Counted from the stretch's first letter, positions 1 to 5,762 are shown. The stretch is 7,112 nt of DNA from an uncultured bacterium (GCA_903896915.1 CAITZN010000376.1:1-7112); one strand, 5' to 3'. Notes: a model not told the origin generated them from the sequence alone. Numbers and translations are program-made.

Positions 1-1
1 C

Positions 2-109
2 GAAATCCTTGTAGGAGTTTTTCGACACCAGAAAACCGCTCTTGCCCTTGTCGGCCACGATCGCGCCGCCCTCGACCCGCCAGTTGGCGTCCCCAATGCG
101 GTTCCACTG
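2..109 (-). pseudogene. Fragment of a DUF1080 (3-keto-disaccharide hydrolase-like) domain gene
   Basis: Read on the minus strand from 109 to 2, 36 codons give a protein segment typical of DUF1080 domains: WNRIGDANWRVEGGAIVAD, then GFLVSKNSYKDF. That is the conserved W-x-x-x-G-D-x-x-W, G-x-I/L-V and DFE-type core of the fold. The frame is +1 relative to the FadL frame, and an in-frame TAA at 110-112 immediately precedes it. It therefore cannot be translated as a continuation of anything upstream in this window. By hand count 30 of 35 codons from the Trp onward end in G or C, much higher than the adjoining FadL codons. This suggests DNA from a different genome or a very different gene. DUF1080 proteins act on glycans, often in the periplasm, but this piece has no start and runs off the window edge. 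It could be an assembly chimera rather than a real pseudogene. Confidence 0.65.
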
Positions 110-905
110 TTAACTTATCAAAAAAGGTATAGGAGACCGCGACAGCCAGCACTGCAGGCAAAGGAATTTCAACTGCAGCAAAACCGCTGTATAAAGCTGC
201 TGAGGGGTAAGGAGGGGAGGCAGCTCTAAGCGCAGCATTACCCTCAATACTCAAATCCACTTTGGAACGATAGGTGGCACTGACATTCAAATTATCCATT
301 GGACGGACTGTCGCTGCCAGATTATACCCCATGTCCCAGGAACTTCCGTCCAGATCCCTGGTTAAAACATTACTGGCATTACTTTTGACTTTCCCGGCAG
401 AGTAAATGGCGCGAACACCTGCTCCTACAGCAAACTTATCGCAGAATTTATAGGAAACCGTGGGGTTAATATCAATAACCGCCAGGCTGAATTCTTCAGC
501 TGTTCTACGTGGATAAACATCTTTCCACTGTTTCGACAAGCCCGCGGGAGCAGTGACCGACAAGCCGAATCGGAAATTATTATATTCCGGAGACACCGCG
601 AAGAATGTTGGCATGAAGAAATTTTCTTCCAAGGAACTACCATTTTTAGTCGGATCACTGTCCGTATACTTGATCGAACTAAGGTGAATCCAGGTAGCAT
701 CCGCCTCAAATTGGGCACGATTCTCGAGCCAGGACATATTGGCAGGATTGTAATACGCGGCGTCTGCCCCTGGCGTATAAGCCACATACCCACCAGCCCG
801 CGCCGTGGAATTCACCGATTGTTCCGGAATACGATACCCAGATGCAAAGGCCGACCCGGTGGCGGCCAGCAGGATCAGGCCTGCGGCTCCCATTATTTTG
901 TTCAT
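3..905 (-). CDS. FadL/OmpP1-family outer-membrane long-chain fatty acid transporter, 3' part missing
   Basis: FadL proteins are outer-membrane beta-barrels that carry long-chain fatty acids and other hydrophobic compounds into the periplasm. The start ATG at 905 opens a clear signal peptide (hydrophobic residues about 6-16, likely cleavage after AFA at 21). It is followed by the FadL N-terminal hatch signature: SGYRIPEQSVNSTARAGG, then the family's YYNPANM motif. Alternating barrel-type strands run on to residue 268 (ending LTVE). The frame stays open to the window edge, but the last 33 codons (3-101) are not FadL-like. The same DNA codes for a DUF1080 fragment in another frame, so FadL-derived sequence ends near 102. 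Family members are usually 400-450 residues, so the C-terminal third or more is absent. The start is supported by a strong purine-rich ribosome site. The gene lies 40 bases after an acyl-CoA synthetase gene and is probably co-transcribed with it. Family assignment is firm; the exact substrate is unknown. Confidence 0.88.
   Translation of the reverse strand, partial: MNKIMGAAGLILLAATGSAFASGYRIPEQSVNSTARAGGYVAYTPGADAAYYNPANMSWLENRAQFEADATWIHLSSIKYTDSDPTKNGSSLEENFFMPTFFAVSPEYNNFRFGLSVTAPAGLSKQWKDVYPRRTAEEFSLAVIDINPTVSYKFCDKFAVGAGVRAIYSAGKVKSNASNVLTRDLDGSSWDMGYNLAATVRPMDNLNVSATYRSKVDLSIEGNAALRAASPPYPSAALYSGFAAVEIPLPAVLAVAVSYTFFDKLTVEPHWGRQLAGRGRRDRGRQGQERFSGVEKLLQGF
102..113. other. Sequence junction between FadL-coding and DUF1080-coding DNA
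   Basis: FadL homology (LTVE) ends at 102 and DUF1080 homology (QWNR...) begins at 109 on the minus strand. The eight bases 102-109 can be read sensibly in both frames. This short stretch of shared sequence is what a microhomology-mediated join would leave, whether made in the cell, during amplification or by an assembler. No inverted repeat, target duplication or integrase site is visible around it. Confidence 0.6.
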
Positions 906-908
906 GCG

Positions 909-917
909 CTCCCCCTC
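909..917 (-). promoter_or_regulatory. Ribosome binding site of the FadL gene
   Basis: The minus strand reads GAGGGGGAG just upstream of the ATG at 905, leaving 3 bases from the last G. This strong Shine-Dalgarno-like run fixes the start. It also shows that the gene has its own translation initiation after the 40-base gap from the synthetase stop codon. Confidence 0.7.
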
Positions 918-945
918 TTTGTTGGTGTTGAATTTGCCCTACCTG

Positions 946-2727
946 CTACCCATGCAGCGTGTCGGCGGAATAGATATATCTTTTTATTTTATGAGTTGCG
1001 GTCTTCACAAAAGGCTCTCGTCGTTCCTGAACCCTTGCCAGCCGTGCAGAAAGTGAAAGCTGCTCGTTCAACGAGGTTCGCATCTCTTCAAGAATCCCTG
1101 CTATGTACTGATGCCGCTGGGTACGGTTCTGCCCCATGGTCTTCCCATCGATGAATTCGTAATCCGGATAGACCCAGGCCTCAATCACCCCTCGATTTTC
1201 CACCACCAGCGATTCCACCACAAAAGGGAAGGCGTTCACCTTGTGCTCGATCGCCTCAGGATACACATTTTCACCGTTAGAGAGGACAATAACCGACTTG
1301 GAACGCCCCTTGATAAACAGATTGCCCGATGTATCAAAAACCCCCAGATCGCCTGTCTTGAGCCAACCGTCTTCGGTAAAGGAATCTTGCGTCGCTTCCG
1401 GATCGTTATGATACCCTTGCATGACGTTCTGGCCACGAGCCTGAACTTCACCAATTCCGGTTTCAGGATTCGGTTCGCCGATCCGAATTTCGACACGTGG
1501 GATAGGTTTACCGGTGGAACCGAGGGCGACCGTTGTGTCACCATAAGGACCGCCGGCAAGTAACGGAGCGGCTTCAGTCAGACCATATCCAACGATATAA
1601 GGGAAGCCGGAATCACGGAGAAAGAGCTCCACTTCCGGATTCAAGGCCGCACCGCCAATACCCATCACCTGCAAACGATTACCGAAAAACGCAGTCAACT
1701 TGACGCCGATCTTGCGGTAGATCATTTTCCGGCTCATCTTAAACCGACAAAAAAATGTTAACATCCTACTTTTTTCAACCGCCGGCAAGACCCGTTTTTT
1801 AAAGATTTTTTCGATGACCAACGGCACCACAAGCATGACATGCGGTTGCTCCCGCTCGCAGATCTTCTGCAAGATTGCCGGAGTGGGTGTCTTGCCTGCA
1901 TAGACGACCCTGGCGCCCCGCAAAAGCGGCAGGAGAAAGCCCACCGTAAATTCGTAGGTGTGGGAAATGGGCAGAACGGACAGAAATACCCATTCCGAGG
2001 CAATCGGCATGACACCGCTTGCCGAATACGCATTGACGCAGAGGTTTTCGTGGGTGAGCATAACCGCTTTGGAAAAACCCGATGTTCCCGAGGTATACAG
2101 GATGCACGCGAGCTCATCTTTATCAATCACAGGTAATTCCAGGCTTTCATCGCGGGCCTGATCACCGAACTGCTCCAAGGCCTCGGCAAGGTACGCGCTG
2201 AACGGTTGCAGCGTAATCAACCCGGTGTCGTCGAGGTAATCGTCAAGGGTGATGACTTTTTGCAACTGCTGCTTGAGATCGTAGATTTTCTCAATTTGAC
2301 GTTGGGTAAGAAAAATGACATTGCATTGCATCTCCCCGAGAATATGGTGGACATCGGACTCAGGCAGATCAGGAAAAATAGGCACAGCCGTGGCCCCTAT
2401 CCGTACCACTGCCAGATAGACGGTGCCCCAGTTGTGGGAATTTTCACCCAGAAGCGCCACCCGGTCCCCGCGCTTAACGCCGCCGCTACGCAAATGGGCC
2501 GCAAGGGCAAGTATCCGTTCGTGGAAAGCTTTATAGGAAAGCGGTTCCTCCAGGGCCATCCCGATAGCTGGCAAGTGACGATACTTACGGCAGCTGATGT
2601 CGATTAGATCGTTGAGTGTCGCTGCATTTTCCTGAATCACCGGGAGATGATCCGCGAATTCTCGGTCACGGATGCTCACGCTTAGTTCATCCTTGCTGCG
2701 ATCAGTTGTTTCTGCCGGCATCTGCAT
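946..2727 (-). CDS. Long-chain fatty acyl-CoA/ACP synthetase (AMP-binding, FadD-like)
   Basis: A cytoplasmic or membrane-associated ANL-superfamily ligase. It adenylates a carboxylic acid with ATP and normally transfers it to coenzyme A. The preferred ATG start at 2727 gives 593 residues, normal for long-chain acyl-CoA synthetases. Visible motifs are the P-loop-like A3 YTSGTSGFSK (211-220), A5 YGLTEAAP (381-388), A7 TGD (458-460), A8 hinge beginning KGRSKSVIV (from 473) and the C-terminal lysine in KTATHKIKR (Lys580). All core ATP and adenylate-binding elements are present, so it should be active. A3 has FSKA where most relatives have xPKG. The frame opens further upstream with a TTG at 2805, but that site has no ribosome site and adds 26 unconserved-looking residues. 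The ATG at 2727 has GGGAG six bases away. The gene is followed by a FadL porin gene, which suggests coupled import and activation of fatty acids. Acyl-ACP synthetase activity is an alternative that sequence alone cannot exclude. Confidence 0.9.
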   Translation of the reverse strand: MQMPAETTDRSKDELSVSIRDREFADHLPVIQENAATLNDLIDISCRKYRHLPAIGMALEEPLSYKAFHERILALAAHLRSGGVKRGDRVALLGENSHNWGTVYLAVVRIGATAVPIFPDLPESDVHHILGEMQCNVIFLTQRQIEKIYDLKQQLQKVITLDDYLDDTGLITLQPFSAYLAEALEQFGDQARDESLELPVIDKDELACILYTSGTSGFSKAVMLTHENLCVNAYSASGVMPIASEWVFLSVLPISHTYEFTVGFLLPLLRGARVVYAGKTPTPAILQKICEREQPHVMLVVPLVIEKIFKKRVLPAVEKSRMLTFFCRFKMSRKMIYRKIGVKLTAFFGNRLQVMGIGGAALNPEVELFLRDSGFPYIVGYGLTEAAPLLAGGPYGDTTVALGSTGKPIPRVEIRIGEPNPETGIGEVQARGQNVMQGYHNDPEATQDSFTEDGWLKTGDLGVFDTSGNLFIKGRSKSVIVLSNGENVYPEAIEHKVNAFPFVVESLVVENRGVIEAWVYPDYEFIDGKTMGQNRTQRHQYIAGILEEMRTSLNEQLSLSARLARVQERREPFVKTATHKIKRYIYSADTLHG

Positions 2728-2733
2728 GATTTT

Positions 2734-2738
2734 CTCCC
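2734..2738 (-). promoter_or_regulatory. Ribosome binding site deciding the acyl-CoA synthetase start
   Basis: The minus strand reads GGGAG six bases before the ATG at 2727. No comparable site precedes the in-frame TTG at 2805. This supports the 593-residue product over the 619-residue one. Confidence 0.65.
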
Positions 2739-2823
2739 GATCAATTTTCTGTCCATCAAGAACCCTAACCCTGGTTTGTTTACCACAAGACCCGACGATT
2801 TTCAAAGAAAACGGGCAATTCGC

Positions 2824-2853
2824 TTGACAGAGGACCGGAAGAGATATTAGAAT
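2824..2853 (+). promoter_or_regulatory. Sigma70-type promoter of the S11 peptidase gene
   Basis: A perfect TTGACA -35 hexamer (2824-2829) is followed after 18 bases by TAGAAT (2848-2853), one mismatch from the -10 consensus. Transcription would start near 2860 and leave a leader of about 42 bases before the ATG at 2902. The leader is pyrimidine-rich and contains no Shine-Dalgarno sequence. Confidence 0.7.
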
Positions 2854-2901
2854 TTTTTAAAATTTTCCCCCTTCACTTTCTCTCAGCTACCCACTCTCAC
2901 T

Positions 2902-4146
2902 ATGCAACGATACGTCCCGCTCGCTTTATTTATCATCTTCAGTATCGTTTGCCTATTCCAACCAACGATGGAATCGCAGGGCGCTCAAAATACCGTACTT
3001 CAAGGAAAGGCCAAACAACAAGAAACCGACGTCCGACCCGTAAAAAAATCAAAGCGCACTAAAAAAACGCAAACAGTCAAAGAAGGCACCCAGAAAAAAC
3101 AAACTGTCACCAAGACCTCCACGGCTACCAACAAAGCAAAAAACATAAAAAAACAGTCGGTTGCGAGCAGCGTTGCTCCGAGCAAGTCTCGCAGCACTGG
3201 TGCCGTCAAAAAACAGGTGGTAGCTGCAAAACATTCAGCCCCCAAGAAAACAGTCGTCGCAAAGAAACATTCTTCCGTGCGTAAGCCGGTGGTGGCAAAA
3301 AAGAAGACGGCCACCAGCGAAGCTAGGGTGCCTGTCTATACCGGTACGGAAGGCGGCTTACAGGATATCGAGCGACTGATCAGTTCCCGCAGCTTTATGG
3401 TCATGGATGCCAGAACCGGAGCAACAATTCTCGCAAAATCACCTGATGACCCGCGTCAACCGGCATCAACCATCAAAATCGTCACCGCCATGATTGCCCT
3501 GAAATCGCTGAAGCCCGACGATACGATCAACGTCAGCCGCCGGGCCGCAGAAATGCCAAGCTCCAAGATATTTCTCGATCCAAAACAAAATTACCGGGCC
3601 AACGATCTGATCAATGCCGTATTGCTCGCTTCGGCCAACGACGCCAGTGTTGCTATTGCGGAAAAAATCGCCGGGACCGAAGATAAATTTGCCAACCTCA
3701 TGACCCTCAACGCCAAGATGTGGGGTGCCCAAAATACCGTTTGCCGCACAGCCTCCGGCCTCACTTCTGAAGGCCAACACTCTACCGCTCGGGATATGGC
3801 CAATCTCTTTCGCTACGCCATGCAGCATAATGAATTCTCCCGCAGGATGCGCGAAAAAACCATCTGCACATCCTACGGCAAGACCCTGCTCAATCACAAC
3901 AAAGCGCTCTGGCGAGTCGGAGGTGCGGTCGGGGGCAAGACCGGGTACACCGTCGCTGCACGGCAGACCTATGTCGGACAGTTTACCAGGGATGGCAACA
4001 CCATCGTCGTCGCTATCATGGGCAGTGAGACCATGTGGGCCGACTTGAAGAAACTCGTTGACTATGGTTTTTCGAAAAAAAAACAGGAGCAAATCGCTCA
4101 ATTAGAACCAAACACCATCGAAAAAAATATTCAAAAAATCAATTAA
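2902..4146 (+). CDS. Secreted D-alanyl-D-alanine carboxypeptidase-type serine peptidase (S11 family) with Lys-rich linker
   Basis: S11 enzymes are low-molecular-weight penicillin-binding proteins that trim the terminal D-Ala from peptidoglycan peptides, or cut cross-links, in the periplasm. The 414-residue protein begins with a short basic segment and a hydrophobic stretch (about 5-19), which is an export signal. A strongly basic low-complexity linker follows (about 36-139), then the catalytic domain (about 155-390). All three signatures are present: SxxK as STIK with Ser189 and Lys192, SxN as SAN 244-246, and KTG 346-348. The protein stops soon after the catalytic domain, so the C-terminal beta domain and amphipathic anchor of DacA/PBP5 are absent. 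That makes it closer to PBP7/PbpG or DacD-less forms in layout. The ATG at 2902 is the only start that keeps the signal peptide, since no in-frame start lies between it and the promoter, yet there is no Shine-Dalgarno site. A run of nine A (4075-4083) lies near the 3' end. Activity is well supported; the choice between carboxypeptidase and endopeptidase is not settled. Confidence 0.92.
   Translation: MQRYVPLALFIIFSIVCLFQPTMESQGAQNTVLQGKAKQQETDVRPVKKSKRTKKTQTVKEGTQKKQTVTKTSTATNKAKNIKKQSVASSVAPSKSRSTGAVKKQVVAAKHSAPKKTVVAKKHSSVRKPVVAKKKTATSEARVPVYTGTEGGLQDIERLISSRSFMVMDARTGATILAKSPDDPRQPASTIKIVTAMIALKSLKPDDTINVSRRAAEMPSSKIFLDPKQNYRANDLINAVLLASANDASVAIAEKIAGTEDKFANLMTLNAKMWGAQNTVCRTASGLTSEGQHSTARDMANLFRYAMQHNEFSRRMREKTICTSYGKTLLNHNKALWRVGGAVGGKTGYTVAARQTYVGQFTRDGNTIVVAIMGSETMWADLKKLVDYGFSKKKQEQIAQLEPNTIEKNIQKIN
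3205..3312 (+). repeat. Three tandem 36-base repeats encoding 12-residue Lys/Val units
   Basis: Residues 102-113 (VKKQVVAAKHSA), 114-125 (PKKTVVAKKHSS) and 126-137 (VRKPVVAKKKTA) align without gaps as three 12-residue units. Their shared core is xKKxVVAKKHS. The DNA copies (3205-3240, 3241-3276, 3277-3312) have diverged, mostly at wobble positions. This suggests an old duplication kept for its protein sequence rather than a recent expansion. They form the end of the basic linker just before the peptidase domain. Confidence 0.75.
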
Positions 4147-4165
4147 TCGATTCACTTTACAATGC

Positions 4166-4209
4166 GTGCTGAGGAGTTCTTCGGACGACAAAAAAACTCT
4201 TCTCAGCAC
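4166..4209. other. Long imperfect hairpin in the 3' region of the S11 peptidase gene
   Basis: GTGCTGAG (4166-4173) pairs with CTCAGCAC (4202-4209), and the adjoining GAGTT (4174-4178) pairs with AACTC (4195-4199). This gives a 13-pair stem with a two-base bulge and a 16-base loop. No T-run follows on either strand, so it is not itself a standard terminator. It sits between the stop codon at 4146 and the terminator at 4216. It may stabilise the transcript end or be part of a small 3'-derived RNA. Structure is seen; function is not known. Confidence 0.5.
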
Positions 4210-4215
4210 CCCTAC

Positions 4216-4248
4216 AAAAAAAGCCTGCAAAAATTGCAGGCTTTTTTT
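4216..4248. terminator. Bidirectional rho-independent terminator
   Basis: Seven A, then GCCTGCAA (4223-4230), a three-base loop AAA, the complement TTGCAGGC (4234-4241) and seven T make a perfect hairpin. It has a T-run on either strand. It lies between the plus-strand peptidase gene (stop 4146) and the minus-strand response-regulator gene (stop 4282). It can therefore end both convergent transcripts. Confidence 0.92.
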
Positions 4249-4281
4249 CTTTGAGAGGAACAAAAACGGATCGTGTATCGT

Positions 4282-4656
4282 TTATTCTGGCGCTATTAGT
4301 TTTTCCACCAATTCGAGTAGCACTTCCCGTTTGAACGGTTTTTCCAGGGTCGCTATATTATCGCCCAGAAATCCTGCCATAGTCAGATAGCGTTCCGCTT
4401 TGATCGCCCCGCCCCCGGAGACAGCAAGAATCTTTAGATCCGGGTAGTCGCGTACCAATTCCATGATGAATTTCAGACCGTCTTTCACCGGCATTATCAT
4501 ATCGGTAATCACCAGATCAAAGGCAAATCTCCTGACAAAATCCAAACCTTCTTCACCATTCTCGGCAACCTGCACCGCATAGCCTTCCTGCTCAAGCATA
4601 TGGGTCAGCATGGTGCATATTTGCACTTCGTCATCAACGACCAATATCCGCTTCAA
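4282..4656 (-). CDS. Single-domain response regulator (CheY-like receiver)
   Basis: A receiver domain with no output domain, which would accept phosphate from a histidine kinase and act through protein contacts. With the preferred TTG start it has 124 residues, the usual length of one receiver domain. The acidic pocket is Asp8-Asp9 (LVVDDE), the phospho-acceptor is Asp52 (ITDMIMP), the switch residue is Ser80 (AVSGGG) and the conserved lysine is Lys106 (LEKPF). All conserved positions are present, so it should be phosphorylatable. An ATG at 4677 would add seven residues. However, the strong GGGAGGA lies inside that extension, seven bases before TTG, and the ATG has no well-spaced site. No histidine kinase is in the window, so its partner is unknown. 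The DUF1566 gene upstream is on the same strand, 101 bases away, and may or may not be linked in function. It shares the terminator at 4216-4248 with the convergent peptidase gene. Confidence 0.9.
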   Translation of the reverse strand: MKRILVVDDEVQICTMLTHMLEQEGYAVQVAENGEEGLDFVRRFAFDLVITDMIMPVKDGLKFIMELVRDYPDLKILAVSGGGAIKAERYLTMAGFLGDNIATLEKPFKREVLLELVEKLIAPE

Positions 4657-4663
4657 GGAATAT

Positions 4664-4670
4664 TCCTCCC
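4664..4670 (-). promoter_or_regulatory. Ribosome binding site deciding a TTG start
   Basis: The minus strand reads GGGAGGA, seven bases before the TTG at 4656. The position is ideal for TTG and falls inside the coding sequence if the ATG at 4677 were used. It is therefore the main evidence for the shorter response regulator. Confidence 0.65.
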
Positions 4671-4706
4671 TTATCATGAAGGTAAGATATCTTCACTCCT
4701 GGAATA

Positions 4707-4735
4707 ATCCTACAAGTTACCTACTTCTGATTCAA
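4707..4735 (-). promoter_or_regulatory. Possible promoter of the response-regulator gene
   Basis: On the minus strand TTGAAT (4730-4735) and TAGGAT (4707-4712) are separated by 17 bases. Each matches 4 of 6 consensus positions. The placement, in the gap between the DUF1566 stop and the receiver start, suits a separate transcript. The match is modest, and read-through from the DUF1566 gene is equally possible because no terminator is visible in the gap. Confidence 0.35.
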
Positions 4736-4757
4736 CAGCTTTTCCCCAGAGCTCGGA

Positions 4758-5690
4758 CTATTCTTTTCGGCATAACCGGCCAAAACCGCCAGGAATAGTG
4801 CCAGACGACCAGAAAGCCCGACCTTGCTTATAATCGACAAACCACTGCCCCCCCGGTTTTCTGGTGGCTTCGACAAAGACAAACGGCTGTTCACCGGAGA
4901 AGCAGGGATGCAAGTACTGATCGTGGGCCACTTTCTCTCCTTCCAATATCGAGAGGGCCTCAGCCAAAGAAGGTAACCGCCAATCAGTGTAGCCGGCAAA
5001 GCCCTCTTGATTAATCCGCGTCACCTCCCGGCGCATGGACCGATTGCTCATGATATCGGTTCCAGCTCGTTGCCACATCAAGCCGGTCACCCTGTCACTC
5101 ACGGTCAGATTGTCTCCGTTGTCCACAAAGGCGTGCGCAAAGTAACCGTGCGAATTGCGCTCCTGCTCTGCAAAATCATACTTTGCCACTAAGGCGAGCA
5201 CATCTTCCTCGCTCATTTCCGCAGGTTCATGGGGCAGAGACACTATCACCGAAGCCGGAATGACAGCACCCTTGCCTGGCAGACCTGAGTCACCCACTAC
5301 TTGACCGACAGGCATTTCCAGAGGGATGATCTTCGAATCATCTGCGGTTTCGATGACATTGGTGATCAACCATTTTCTCAGCTGCTCATTGATAGGATGG
5401 GTCCTTTCAAAAAACGCCACCTTGCCCTGTTCTTTGACACATTGTTGCACCATTTCTGCGGGTGCCAAAATTTCGGCAATTACTCGAGCATGCTTAATGC
5501 CCCGCTCCATCAGGCACAATTTGGGAATCTCATCCCACGCATCAATAAAAAAATAGTAGACACGCTCATTTTTACTTCGTACCCGTTCTCTGCCACCCCA
5601 GCTCTCATAGGTGCCAAAGGAATATTCCGGGGTCATCTCCCAATCTATGTCCGAAACACCAGTTAACAGCAATTTTTTAAATAGACCCAT
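4758..5690 (-). CDS. DUF1566 (Lcl C-terminal) domain protein with an unrecognised N-terminal half
   Basis: The C-terminal part, about residues 188-309 of 310, is a DUF1566/Lcl_C domain. It begins with FVDNGDNLTVSDRVTGLMWQ, has the typical GYTDWRLPSLAEA core, and ends with an RLCRK motif near the stop. Such domains are common in bacterial surface or sensory proteins, but their biochemical role is not settled. Residues 1-187 match no family I recognise. They are mixed alpha/beta-looking and rich in charged and aromatic residues (for example ERVYYFFIDAW), with a proline/glycine/valine-rich linker around 120-160. No signal peptide or membrane span is evident, so a cytoplasmic location is likely; MGLFKKLLL is too short and polar beyond that point. 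The ATG at 5690 has GGAGG five bases upstream. An ATG at 5729 would add 13 residues without such a site. It is divergent from a glgX-like gene and upstream of an orphan receiver gene. No function is assigned. Confidence 0.8.
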   Translation of the reverse strand: MGLFKKLLLTGVSDIDWEMTPEYSFGTYESWGGRERVRSKNERVYYFFIDAWDEIPKLCLMERGIKHARVIAEILAPAEMVQQCVKEQGKVAFFERTHPINEQLRKWLITNVIETADDSKIIPLEMPVGQVVGDSGLPGKGAVIPASVIVSLPHEPAEMSEEDVLALVAKYDFAEQERNSHGYFAHAFVDNGDNLTVSDRVTGLMWQRAGTDIMSNRSMRREVTRINQEGFAGYTDWRLPSLAEALSILEGEKVAHDQYLHPCFSGEQPFVFVEATRKPGGQWFVDYKQGRAFWSSGTIPGGFGRLCRKE

Positions 5691-5694
5691 AGGT

Positions 5695-5702
5695 TCCTCC
5701 CC
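5695..5702 (-). promoter_or_regulatory. Ribosome binding site deciding the DUF1566 gene start
   Basis: The minus strand reads GGGGAGGA, with the GGAGG core ending five bases before the ATG at 5690. It supports that start over the in-frame ATG at 5729. Confidence 0.7.
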
Positions 5703-5708
5703 AACGGT

Positions 5709-5736
5709 TTGAAAAAAACGGCCAATCAAGTATGAT
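5709..5736 (+). promoter_or_regulatory. Candidate promoter of the glgX-like gene
   Basis: TTGAAA (5709-5714) and TATGAT (5731-5736) are spaced by 16 bases, and each is one mismatch from consensus. Transcription from about 5743 would give a leader of about 50 bases. A second perfect TATAAT (5765-5770) lies further down but lacks a -35 at a suitable distance. Confidence 0.5.
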
Positions 5737-5762
5737 ACTTTAATGTTGAAATCTCTAACTCA

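Noticed and set aside
684..1154. 156-codon plus-strand open frame spanning the FadL start and the synthetase end
   Set aside because: It crosses two well-supported minus-strand genes and their gap, with no motifs or ribosome site.
2206..2607. 133-codon plus-strand open frame antisense to the synthetase
   Set aside because: The opposite strand encodes conserved AMP-binding enzyme sequence, and no independent coding evidence is seen.
2762..2773. Two CCCTAA-like units resembling a telomeric repeat
   Set aside because: Only about two copies occur, inside the leader of the synthetase gene in a bacterial context. This is best explained by chance.
2728..2805. In-frame extension of the acyl-CoA synthetase to a TTG at 2805, giving 619 residues
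   Set aside because: The TTG has no ribosome site and the added 26 residues are not typical of the family. The ATG at 2727 has GGGAG at six bases.
2902..2960. Lipoprotein signal at the start of the S11 peptidase (Cys17)
   Set aside because: The residues before the Cys (SIV) do not fit the lipobox, and hydrophobic residues continue after it. An ordinary signal peptide is more likely.
3466..4101. 211-codon open frame on the minus strand inside the peptidase gene
   Set aside because: It lies wholly antisense to a gene with all catalytic motifs. Its translation resembles no family I recognise, so it is a coding shadow.
4166..4390. 74-codon plus-strand open frame starting after the peptidase gene
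   Set aside because: It runs through the hairpin and the terminator and then into antisense receiver sequence, so it is not a plausible gene.
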